Assembly: GCA_913049615.1 (NCBI GenBank)
Contig: CAJWZI010000153.1
Location: 1 to 5,233, forward strand
Direction of reading: 5' to 3'
Length of the DNA: 5,233 nt
Origin: an uncultured Alphaproteobacteria bacterium
GTDB lineage: Bacteria; Pseudomonadota; Alphaproteobacteria; GCA-2731375
Positions 1-5,233 of this stretch are shown piece after piece. How positions within the stretch are numbered: position 1 is the stretch's first letter; each line of letters starts with the position of its first letter. The position numbers were made by a program, and so were the translations under genes. The notes beneath the pieces are model-generated. The model had not been told where the DNA came from, ran no database searches, and was given only the letters and a program-made list of their open reading frames with translations.

Positions 1-541
1 CTGGTACAGCCTGAAGCGCGTCTTCCCCGATAGATACGATGATGGGAACACTCATTAACGCCAGGATGATGGCCCCGTTCAGAACGGTTAGGCCAATGGG
101 GGCTCCAAACAATTCCATAATCAGCTGGTTCATGATGGTAAGACCAATGAATCCCCACACCACTGAGGGAATTGCCGCCAAAAGCTCAATAACGATCTTC
201 AGGGTTTCTTTGAGTTTTGGACTGCAAAACTCGGAGATGAAAAGGGCAGCCCCCAAGCCAAACGGCACGGCAATGACCATAGCTAGAACGGTTACACTGA
301 TGGTGCCAGTTATCAGTGCGTAAACCCCATAGCGAGGATTGCTCTCCGAAGCGGGATACCATTCCTTGGTTGTAAGGAATTTCCAAAAATCGAACTCGCC
401 GCTAAATATCAATCCTTTGCCCTGCCAAAAAACAAACAGAAAAATAGCAAATACAAATACGACAGCACTGATCCCACAAATCCTGATTATCCATTCGATC
501 AAGCCTTCGAGCAGGGCTTTGTATTTAGATCGATGTAGCAT
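1..541 (-). CDS. pstC: Phosphate ABC transporter permease PstC (N-terminal 180 residues; cut by window edge)
   Basis: PstC is one of the two inner-membrane permease subunits of the high-affinity phosphate importer PstSCAB. The frame starts at ATG 541-539 (MLHRSKYKALLEGLIEWIIR); an in-frame TAG at 562-560 rules out a longer start. It stays open to base 1, so the 3' part lies outside the window; 180 residues are visible out of roughly 290-330 usual for the family. Visible hydrophobic segments lie near residues 20-39, 75-100, 112-140 and 150-172. Family-typical stretches are RYGVYALITGTISVT (70-84), AVPFGLGAALFISEF (91-105) and LLAAIPSVVWGFIGL (120-134). The last visible residues, EDALQAVP (173-180), are the beginning of the cytoplasmic EAA loop that contacts the ATPase PstB. 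It follows pstS by 28 nt and is probably co-transcribed with it. No convincing Shine-Dalgarno sequence is seen. PstA is a paralogue, but the gene order and the N-terminal layout favour PstC. Confidence 0.93.
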   Translation of the reverse strand, partial: MLHRSKYKALLEGLIEWIIRICGISAVVFVFAIFLFVFWQGKGLIFSGEFDFWKFLTTKEWYPASESNPRYGVYALITGTISVTVLAMVIAVPFGLGAALFISEFCSPKLKETLKIVIELLAAIPSVVWGFIGLTIMNQLIMELFGAPIGLTVLNGAIILALMSVPIIVSIGEDALQAVP

Positions 542-569
542 ATTGTTCGGTAATGAAACCTAAATGCCG

Positions 570-1487
570 TCAGTTTTTAGATGCGGGTATGTATCCGTTG
601 TCCACAACGATCTTTTGACCCGCATCGGAGAGGCACCAGTCAATATAGTTCTTGATATGCCCGGTGGGTTCGCCGGCGGTGTACATGTAGAGCGGGCGTG
701 AAATTGGATATTTTTTGTCGAGTGCGTTCTGGAGTGTCGGGGCGTAAGGAGCCTCTCCCTTTTTTACGGCAACTTTGAGCATTTTTACGTGGTCTGTGGC
801 ATATCCCATTCCGCTGTAACCGATGGCGCTTGGTGTGTTTCCTACCAGTTCTACAACATCTTTCGAGCCGTGCAGATCACGCGAGCCGAGTTTGAACTCC
901 TTATCCTCACCGACCACTGTTTCTTTGAAGAAAACATAGGTGCCAGAGTTGGACTGGCGGCTGATTCGAATAATTTCGTCGTTCCCATCACTGGATTTTA
1001 CGCCAAGTTCCGACCATTTGGTGATGGTGCCTTCCTCTCCATAAATCCCACCCAATTGCTCGATGGTGATCTCTTCAAGTGGATTGTCTTTGTGCACATA
1101 AACAGCCAAGGCGTCGAGCCCCATGACGTGCTGCTTGGGATCCTTACCATGTGTATTCGCGGACTTGGTTAATTCGCTGCTTTTCATGGCTCGACTGCAG
1201 TTGGCGATGTCGGCAGTTCCATTGATTAGTGCCGCTATGCCGGTTCCTGAACCCCCTCCGGCCACAGCTACGTCTACATTGCTATTGGCTGCTCCGTAGG
1301 CCTCCGCCCAAGCCTGCGCAAGGTTTACCATGGTGTCAGAGCCTGCATTTTGTATTTCAACGGAGTTCCCGGCACCGGCCTTTTGGCCTCCATTCGTGGT
1401 TTTCTTTCCACATCCAACTAGAAGTAACCCGCCGGCCAGCCCGGCCAACCCGAATATTACGAAGGTGCTCTTTAGGATCGTGCTCAT
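570..1487 (-). CDS. pstS: Phosphate-binding lipoprotein PstS
   Basis: This is the substrate-binding protein that captures phosphate in the periplasm and delivers it to PstCAB. It has 305 residues and is complete. Residues 1-25 form a lipoprotein signal peptide: K6, then a hydrophobic stretch, ending in a lipobox LVGC with the lipidated cysteine at 26. Gly follows the cysteine, so there is no Asp-type inner-membrane retention signal. A Gly/Lys/Asn-rich linker runs to about residue 42. The binding-protein body carries anion-binding motifs of the PstS-2 type: NAGSDT (47-52), AGGGSGTGI (76-84), TADIANCSR (91-99), SRQSNSGTYVFFKE (176-189), PSAIGYSGMGYA (219-230) and YPISRPLYMYT (260-270). The length is normal for this shorter PstS group, known from Gram-positives and several Gram-negative phyla, rather than the E. 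coli type. The start ATG lies 18 nt after the phoU stop; the gap is A-rich (AAAGAAAA), with at best a weak ribosome site. Confidence 0.95.
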   Translation of the reverse strand: MSTILKSTFVIFGLAGLAGGLLLVGCGKKTTNGGQKAGAGNSVEIQNAGSDTMVNLAQAWAEAYGAANSNVDVAVAGGGSGTGIAALINGTADIANCSRAMKSSELTKSANTHGKDPKQHVMGLDALAVYVHKDNPLEEITIEQLGGIYGEEGTITKWSELGVKSSDGNDEIIRISRQSNSGTYVFFKETVVGEDKEFKLGSRDLHGSKDVVELVGNTPSAIGYSGMGYATDHVKMLKVAVKKGEAPYAPTLQNALDKKYPISRPLYMYTAGEPTGHIKNYIDWCLSDAGQKIVVDNGYIPASKN

Positions 1488-1505
1488 GTTGTTTTCTTTG
1501 TTTAG

Positions 1506-2585
1506 TTAGTTGCCCTCGGAGTGACCGAGGATAGCCTGAACCAAGTCTTCGATGTTTTGGTTCAGGAAAGTGTATGTTTCTTCCATGGATGCCGCTGCTT
1601 GGCCCAGTTCCCACGTGATACTGATAGTCTTGGTGGGGGGGGTAGGGAACGCTTTAGTTCCTAGGCTGCTCAAGGCGACGACTACATGATAGTGATTTAG
1701 CTTGGGGAGGTTGTCCACGGACTTGGTAATATTATTGCCAATGTCGTGTCCCTTAGCCTTGAGGAAGGCAACCGTTTCGGGAGTGATTTTCTTCGACTCT
1801 ATCCCGGCGCTGGAGAAAACGAAGTTCGGTTGGTCGAGAGTATTTCCGATCGCCTCGGCAATCTGGCTAGCGCTGGAGTTGTCGTCATCGACGAACAGCA
1901 CCTGGAAGACCTCCTTGCTCATATGCTTCATGTACTGGCCGGTGCACATGTAGAGTGTTTCCTCGCAGATGTTCTTGGACTGGTCTGCAACCCGCTCAAG
2001 CCGCCGGGCTATTGTCTGTAGCGGGGTGAGGGCGGTGATGGGGATTTTTTTGTCAGCTCTGAGCTGGAACAAGTCATCGTTGATTTTATCGCGTACCCTG
2101 TTGGCCTCCCTTTGAGCGAGCATCGTGGTCTTGGCCAAGTCGGCGTCCTGCTCGAGAAAGGCCTTGATCGAGTTTTTGAGCATGGATATGGAAGTTTCGC
2201 TGATCGCCTGAAAGTCAGTATAGTTCAGGTCGAGGTTGAGCGAATTGAGCACAAGGCCCCGCCGGGCAATGCTCTCCGCGTAGTCGCCGATTCGCTCCAG
2301 CTCAAGGTTGATCTTGATGGTCGCGTAGACGAAACGCAGGGGGCCGGCAACCGGTTGCTGGCGAACCAGAAATTCCAGACAAAGCTGGTCGATTTCTTTT
2401 TCGTATTCGTCAATTTTCTGATCACGCAGGATCACCGCGTAGGCCAGTTGACCGTTTCTTTTGAACAAAGCCTTGAGGCTGTCTTTTAAGGCGGATTCGA
2501 CCAGCCCAGCCATCTGCTGAAGCTTGGATCTTATCAATTGTATATCCCTTTGAAGCTTAGCCTCTAAATGTGTATGACCGCTCAT
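1506..2585 (-). CDS. phoU: PhoU phosphate-signalling regulator fused to a degenerate LMW phosphatase/ArsC-like domain
   Basis: PhoU is a cytoplasmic helical protein that links Pst transport activity to the PhoR/PhoB-type system and restrains it when phosphate is plentiful. I chose ATG 2585 (359 residues) because MSGHTHLEAKLQRDIQ aligns with the usual PhoU N-terminus; an in-frame TTG at 2618 would add 11 residues with no family resemblance. Residues about 9-215 are two PhoU three-helix repeats. They carry the metal-binding-type motifs LERIGDYAESIARR (96-109) and ARRLERVADQSKNICEE (193-209). Ordinary PhoU stops at about 220-240 residues. Here a further ~128 residues follow (228-355), matching the LMW tyrosine phosphatase/arsenate reductase fold: VLFV…NSS.SQIAEAI, FSSAGIE, VVVALSS and a final helix. 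Its catalytic residues are gone (see the separate entry). phoU is first in the operon, 18 nt before pstS, whereas in E. coli it is last after pstSCAB. The fold assignment comes from motif alignment by eye. Confidence 0.93.
   Translation of the reverse strand: MSGHTHLEAKLQRDIQLIRSKLQQMAGLVESALKDSLKALFKRNGQLAYAVILRDQKIDEYEKEIDQLCLEFLVRQQPVAGPLRFVYATIKINLELERIGDYAESIARRGLVLNSLNLDLNYTDFQAISETSISMLKNSIKAFLEQDADLAKTTMLAQREANRVRDKINDDLFQLRADKKIPITALTPLQTIARRLERVADQSKNICEETLYMCTGQYMKHMSKEVFQVLFVDDDNSSASQIAEAIGNTLDQPNFVFSSAGIESKKITPETVAFLKAKGHDIGNNITKSVDNLPKLNHYHVVVALSSLGTKAFPTPPTKTISITWELGQAAASMEETYTFLNQNIEDLVQAILGHSEGN
1521..1904 (-). other. C-terminal domain of PhoU: catalytically dead LMW-PTP/ArsC-like module
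   Basis: Residues 228-355 of the 359-residue PhoU fusion. Active LMW phosphatases and thioredoxin-type arsenate reductases begin with a beta strand and a CX5R phosphate-binding loop of the form VLFVCTGNSCRSQMAE. Here the same place reads VLFVDDDNSSASQIAE: the nucleophile Cys is Asp (codon 1889-1887) and the loop Arg is Ala (codon 1871-1869). Downstream, VVVALSSLGTKAFPTPP aligns with the ArsC segment holding the two resolving cysteines, here Ser and Ala. The general-acid region (W.FDDPA in ArsC) reads WELGQAA. There is no Cys and no Arg anywhere in the domain. The conserved SAG turn (FSSAGIE) and the hydrophobic strands remain, so the fold is probably kept. Catalysis by the known mechanism is excluded. 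A ligand-sensing or protein-binding role is inference. Confidence 0.8.
1635..1642. repeat. Homopolymer of eight G (C8 on the coding strand) inside phoU
   Basis: Eight consecutive G on the plus strand, read as part of Pro-Thr-Pro-Pro-Thr codons in the C-terminal domain of the PhoU fusion. Domain similarity continues in the same frame on both sides, so the sequence as given is in frame. A one-base slip would replace only about the last 40 residues and leave the PhoU part intact. It could be a slippage-prone site or simply proline/threonine codon use. Confidence 0.5.
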
Positions 2586-2657
2586 GACATTATGGGAACT
2601 GTTGCGCCGCAAGAGCAAAATGATACACTTTTAGAGAATGTCGATATGAAGTTAGAT

Positions 2658-2676
2658 GTGTTGCATAATTGTTACA
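2658..2676 (+). promoter_or_regulatory. Second direct repeat with 11-bp period (weaker Pho-box-like element)
   Basis: TGTTGCA and TGTTACA are separated by TAAT (2659-2676). These are two near-identical 7-mers at an 11-bp period with an AT-rich spacer, the geometry of response-regulator boxes of the PhoB/PhoP family. Read on the plus strand as GTGTTGC-ATAA-TTGTTAC (2658-2675), it matches the E. coli-type consensus CTGTCAY repeat at about 9 of 14 positions. That orientation points toward the porin, but no -10 sequence lies at the expected distance, so its role is uncertain. Confidence 0.35.
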
Positions 2677-2708
2677 TTTTGTGGCGGTGAGATACAAACT
2701 TGGTTTGC

Positions 2709-2726
2709 GTGACGCAATCGTGACAA
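2709..2726 (-). promoter_or_regulatory. Putative Pho box upstream of phoU-pstS-pstC
   Basis: On the minus strand the sequence is TTGTCACGATTGCGTCAC: two 7-mers, TTGTCAC and GCGTCAC, separated by four bases. The E. coli PhoB consensus is CTGTCAY-N4-CTGTCAY. The match is about 11 of 14, with the GTCAC core perfect in both halves and the 11-bp period exact. The orientation is that of phoU transcription, and the box ends 123 nt before the phoU ATG. About 10-14 nt downstream lies TTTGTATCTC, only a poor -10 candidate. A caution: TTGCG-TGA-CGCAA (2705-2717) is also a perfect 13-bp dyad overlapping one half-site, so a different dimeric regulator could bind here. Confidence 0.5.
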
Positions 2727-2752
2727 TAAAAGACTTTCTGAAAAAAACAATT

Positions 2753-2758
2753 TATGAT
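2753..2758 (+). promoter_or_regulatory. Candidate -10 element for the porin gene
   Basis: TATGAT matches the TATAAT hexamer at 5 of 6 positions and would give an mRNA start near 2765 with a leader of about 80 nt before the TTG start. No good -35 hexamer lies at the normal spacing. A perfect TATAAT occurs at 2841-2846, but it abuts the chosen start codon, so transcripts from it would lack the signal-peptide start. Neither site is convincing alone. Confidence 0.2.
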
Positions 2759-2846
2759 TTGGCCTTTGTGCGTTTGTCGTGTACGTAAGCGTGCGCAAAC
2801 ATTCAATCGGGCTAAGTGGTTTCACAGGCTCTGTATTCTGTATAAT

Positions 2847-4034
2847 TTGAAAATAACACCATCCAGCTACAAGAACAATGCGGCAATCGCGATTGCTGTG
2901 ACCTCTGCACTGGGGGCAACAACCCTGGCAGATGATAACGACATCAATGTGTTCTGGAAGGATGGTCTTCGCCTTGAGTCGTCTGATGGGCACAACAAGC
3001 TTAGAGTCGGGGGGCGCATCCATTGGGATAATGCGCTCTTTGCTGATAACGAGTTTGGGGGTGAGATTGCAGAAGATGGCGATGTGTTTCGCCGTACCCG
3101 CCTTTACCTATCTGGCCAAGTTCAAGAGCGTTACGATTTCAAAATGCAGTTCGACTTTGCAGGAGGCGATGCCGACTTCAAGGATGTCTATTTTGGAATC
3201 AAGGATATCCCGGTGTTTGGGAATCTCCGGGTTGGTCAGTTCAAGGAACCTCTAAGCCTAGAGGAATTAAACAGCAGCAACAGCATCTCGAATATTGAAC
3301 GTGCTAACGTAAACCGATTGGTGCCAAGCCGAAGTGCCGGAATCATGGCATACAATAATTATGCAGATTCACGCATTACGGGTGCTATTGGCCTTTTCCG
3401 AGGCGCGGATGATTCGTACGGCAATTACAAGGGTGATGGTTATGCGGCAACTGCTAGATTAAGCGGTTTGCCTTACCTGAACGATGATGCTTCGCAGTTG
3501 GCGCATCTTGCCATCGGTTACAGTTATCGCAATGATGACACTGCAACCTACAAATTGGCCAGTGATCATTCTATGGCACCAAGTTGGAAGTATTCCGTTA
3601 AAGACGCAGACAATACCGATGTTCTCGGTCTTGAGGCAGCATTAAAGATTGGATCGTTTTCGGTTCAATCGGAATGGGTGCAGGCTGATGTGGATGCTCC
3701 CGAGGGCGGCAAAATTGACGGTTACTATATTCAGGTGGGATATGTCCTGACAGGTGAAAGCAGGAGTTATGACACAAACCTGGGAGCGTTCAAAGGCGTC
3801 TCACCGAGCACTAAATTTATGGAAGATGGAGGACTTGGAGCTTGGGAGGCGGTCTTGCGCTGGTCCAACCTTGATTTCAGTGACTTGGCGGACAACCAGG
3901 AGATTGACACTTGGACCCTTGGGTTAAACTGGTACCTAAATAAAAATGTTCGTGCCTTGTTCAACTATAGCAATGCTTATCTTGATGGGGATAGTGTAGA
4001 TGTCTTTGCCACAAGATTTCAGTTTGCTTTCTGA
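2847..4034 (+). CDS. Outer-membrane phosphate-selective porin, OprP/OprO family (Porin_O_P)
   Basis: This is a beta-barrel porin expected to carry phosphate or other anions across the outer membrane. I chose the TTG at 2847 (395 residues). From it, LKITPSSYKNN followed by AAIAIAVTSALGATTLA forms a proper Sec signal peptide, with cleavage after Ala28 before DDND. The only upstream in-frame ATG (2754) would add 31 Arg/Cys-rich residues in front of the signal peptide; no in-frame ATG lies between 2754 and residue 100. Family motifs in order are LRVGGRIHWD (52-61), FRRTRLYLSG (81-90), MQFDFAGGDADFKDVYFG (100-117), LRVGQFKEPLSLEEL (127-141), ERANVNRLVPSRSAGI (151-166), YYIQVGYVLTGESRSY (293-308), GAWEAVLRWSNLD (331-343) and LGLNWYLNKNVRALFNYS (358-375). 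It ends in RFQFAF, with the terminal Phe expected of a BAM-recognised barrel. The length matches the family. Its position divergent from phoU-pstSC supports a phosphate role; true selectivity (phosphate, pyrophosphate or general) cannot be read from the sequence. Confidence 0.9.
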   Translation: MKITPSSYKNNAAIAIAVTSALGATTLADDNDINVFWKDGLRLESSDGHNKLRVGGRIHWDNALFADNEFGGEIAEDGDVFRRTRLYLSGQVQERYDFKMQFDFAGGDADFKDVYFGIKDIPVFGNLRVGQFKEPLSLEELNSSNSISNIERANVNRLVPSRSAGIMAYNNYADSRITGAIGLFRGADDSYGNYKGDGYAATARLSGLPYLNDDASQLAHLAIGYSYRNDDTATYKLASDHSMAPSWKYSVKDADNTDVLGLEAALKIGSFSVQSEWVQADVDAPEGGKIDGYYIQVGYVLTGESRSYDTNLGAFKGVSPSTKFMEDGGLGAWEAVLRWSNLDFSDLADNQEIDTWTLGLNWYLNKNVRALFNYSNAYLDGDSVDVFATRFQFAF

Positions 4035-4063
4035 TCATATGGAATAAGACCCATTTCCCCTGA

Positions 4064-4095
4064 AAAGGCCCGGTCGGGGTATCGACCGGGCCTTT
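4064..4095. terminator. Bidirectional rho-independent terminator between convergent genes
   Basis: A perfect 13-bp stem, AAAGGCCCGGTCG (4064-4076) with CGACCGGGCCTTT (4083-4095), encloses the 6-nt loop GGGTAT. On the plus strand it is followed by a short T-rich run (TTTGTTAT) and ends the porin transcript about 30 nt after its stop. On the minus strand the A run at 4063-4066 supplies TTTT, so the same hairpin can end the DUF1501 transcript, whose stop lies about 55 nt upstream. The U-tracts are short, but the stem is very GC-rich. Confidence 0.88.
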
Positions 4096-4150
4096 GTTAT
4101 GGGGAATTGTTGGTGTGTGTGAATTGGCGGCTCTTGGCCAGGCGCTTGGT

Positions 4151-5233
4151 TCAGGCAAATAACCCGAGCTTTTTGAAATCCTTGGGGTTTTCTTTTTTGC
4201 CGGCAGTGTAGGTGGGTATCACCTGGTTCAACTGCTTTTGCGTGTTACCAAAGTGGTCGGTGAAAATTTCTCCAAATACCGAGCGGAAGTCTGTCTTGCG
4301 CAGCAGGTACCGCTCGTTTTTGGTGCTAAACATGTCGCCGTTTTTCCAAGTCTTGCTGTCGCAGTTGTAAACGCCGCCCTTGACGCCGCCTCCGGCCACA
4401 AACATGGCCGTTGCTTCAGCATGATCCGTTCCGCGGCTGCCGTTCTCCTTCGACGTGCGGCCAAACTCGGTCATCGTGACAACCACCAAATCGTCCCACT
4501 GATTCTGCATGTCGCGGTAAAACGCCTGGAACGCCAAGGCGACATTGCCCAACAGTTGGCGGTGCTTACCGTAGAGCTGCCCCTGGCTAGTGTGCGTGTC
4601 CCAGCCGCCGATGTTTAAACCAAGAATCCGGGCGTTGGTCCGCTTAAAAAGCATGGCTGCCTCCCGAAGTCGTTCCCCATAGCTACCGCCGGGGTAGGTT
4701 GCATTATTGGCAGGAGTGTAGGTCTTTCGCGTGGCATCCTGCAGCGTCTGGATGGTCGTGCCAAGCAGTTGGCCAGTTCGGTGAACCGTTTCACGGTAGC
4801 GTTTTCGCGGGAGGTTGGGGCGCCCTCCATAAAGCCCAAGCACCCCGGAGCCACCCGGCCAGCGGGGATCCGCATCCGGAAGAGTGCCCAGGAATTTGCG
4901 GTTTTGCGCCGTGTTACCCCTGAAGGCAAAATCGGATGCCTTTCTAAAATTAGGCAATGGCTTAGGGCCGCGTAGTGAGACCATCTGTGAGCCTGACAGG
5001 CTTGCTGCAACAAAGGCGTTCGCCTCGTCGGTCAGGTCCAGGGTCTGGGTGATCTGCCGGTAAAACATGCCCTCATCGAGTTTCTTGTCGCCTGGAGTGG
5101 CGTTTTCCCAGTAGTGCTGGCTGTTGAAGTGTGACCGTGACTGATCGGCATATCCCACACGATGGATCACAGCCAGATTCCCGGGGCCAGGTTGGCCGTT
5201 GAGTTTTTGGTTGTTGAAAATCTCCATCATCGG
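4151..5233 (-). CDS. DUF1501 family protein (C-terminal 360 residues; start lies beyond the window)
   Basis: DUF1501 proteins are predicted exported, metal-dependent-hydrolase-like proteins distantly related to the alkaline phosphatase/sulfatase superfamily; their biochemical role is largely undefined. The frame is open through base 5233 (codon CCG, Pro), so the ATG pair at 5230-5225 is probably internal: families of this type have an N-terminal, often Tat-type, signal and usually total about 430-480 residues. Numbering from the first of those Met, the motifs are NLAVIHRVGYADQSRSHF (18-35), ILGLNIGGWDTH (202-213), TMTEFGRTSKENGSRGTDH (252-270), AGGGVKGGVY (279-288) and RKTDFRSVFGEI (311-322). 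The Asp/His of GGWDTH and the final DH are likely metal ligands by analogy with the superfamily. The protein ends at TGA 4153-4151 and converges on the porin across a terminator. In many relatives a DUF1553/DUF1549 or DUF1800 gene sits upstream, which would lie to the right of this window. Confidence 0.92.
   Translation of the reverse strand, partial: PMMEIFNNQKLNGQPGPGNLAVIHRVGYADQSRSHFNSQHYWENATPGDKKLDEGMFYRQITQTLDLTDEANAFVAASLSGSQMVSLRGPKPLPNFRKASDFAFRGNTAQNRKFLGTLPDADPRWPGGSGVLGLYGGRPNLPRKRYRETVHRTGQLLGTTIQTLQDATRKTYTPANNATYPGGSYGERLREAAMLFKRTNARILGLNIGGWDTHTSQGQLYGKHRQLLGNVALAFQAFYRDMQNQWDDLVVVTMTEFGRTSKENGSRGTDHAEATAMFVAGGGVKGGVYNCDSKTWKNGDMFSTKNERYLLRKTDFRSVFGEIFTDHFGNTQKQLNQVIPTYTAGKKENPKDFKKLGLFA

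Noticed and set aside
1521..1904. Receiver (response regulator) domain at the PhoU C-terminus, suggested by VLFVDDD
   Set aside because: There is no phospho-acceptor Asp at the expected distance and no conserved Lys context; the SAG turn, the VVVALSS strand and the final helix fit the LMW-PTP/ArsC fold better.
1746..2021. Plus-strand open frame of 91 codons inside phoU
   Set aside because: It is antisense to a well-conserved coding region with clear domain matches and has no motifs of its own.
2586..2618. PhoU start at TTG 2618
   Set aside because: The 11 added residues (MLLRRNSSHNV) do not resemble PhoU, and the ATG at 2585 fits the family N-terminus.
2754..2846. N-terminal extension of the porin from ATG 2754
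   Set aside because: The 31 residues are rich in Arg, Cys and Trp and would precede a complete Sec signal peptide, which is not how exported porins are built.
2652..3023. Minus-strand reading frame of 123 codons across the intergenic region and the porin start
   Set aside because: It overlaps the porin signal peptide on the opposite strand, has no recognisable motifs, and covers the Pho-box region; it looks like a chance open frame.
4238..4618. Plus-strand open frame of 126 codons inside the DUF1501 gene
   Set aside because: It lies antisense to the GGWDTH/EFGRT motif region; it is a shadow of the real gene.
1..5233. CRISPR arrays, tRNA or rRNA genes, insertion sequences and attachment sites
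   Set aside because: None were seen: no regularly spaced repeats longer than the two short 11-bp-period elements, no tRNA-like cloverleaf recognised, and no transposase motifs.

Overview
The window looks like a phosphate-starvation locus from a Gram-negative bacterium, most likely of the Planctomycetota-Verrucomicrobiota group and, at a guess, Verrucomicrobiota. The clues are a DUF1501 protein (a family abundant in those phyla), a lipoprotein-type PstS, an outer-membrane Porin_O_P protein and mostly weak or absent Shine-Dalgarno sequences. The taxonomic call is an inference from family distribution. No 16S or other marker gene is present.

Layout. On the minus strand, a tightly packed operon reads phoU (with an extra C-terminal domain), then pstS (18 nt gap), then pstC (28 nt gap), which runs off the left edge. 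pstA and pstB would be expected beyond it. Transcribed divergently on the plus strand is an OprP/OprO-type phosphate-selective porin. About 260 bp separates the two and holds two 11-bp-period direct repeats. The better one closely resembles a PhoB box and is oriented toward phoU-pstSC. After the porin comes a strong, probably bidirectional terminator hairpin. Convergent to it, running in from the right edge, is the C-terminal part of a DUF1501 protein, from a family related to alkaline phosphatases and sulfatases.

How they work together. The porin would let phosphate cross the outer membrane, PstS would capture it, and PstC (with PstA and PstB, not in the window) would import it. PhoU would couple transport to the PhoR/PhoB-type sensor system. 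The putative Pho box between the divergent units fits shared induction under phosphate limitation.

Most notable point. The PhoU protein is fused to a domain of the low-molecular-weight tyrosine phosphatase / ArsC arsenate reductase fold in which every catalytic residue is replaced. The domain contains no cysteine and no arginine at all. It looks like a pseudo-phosphatase module attached to a phosphate-signalling regulator.
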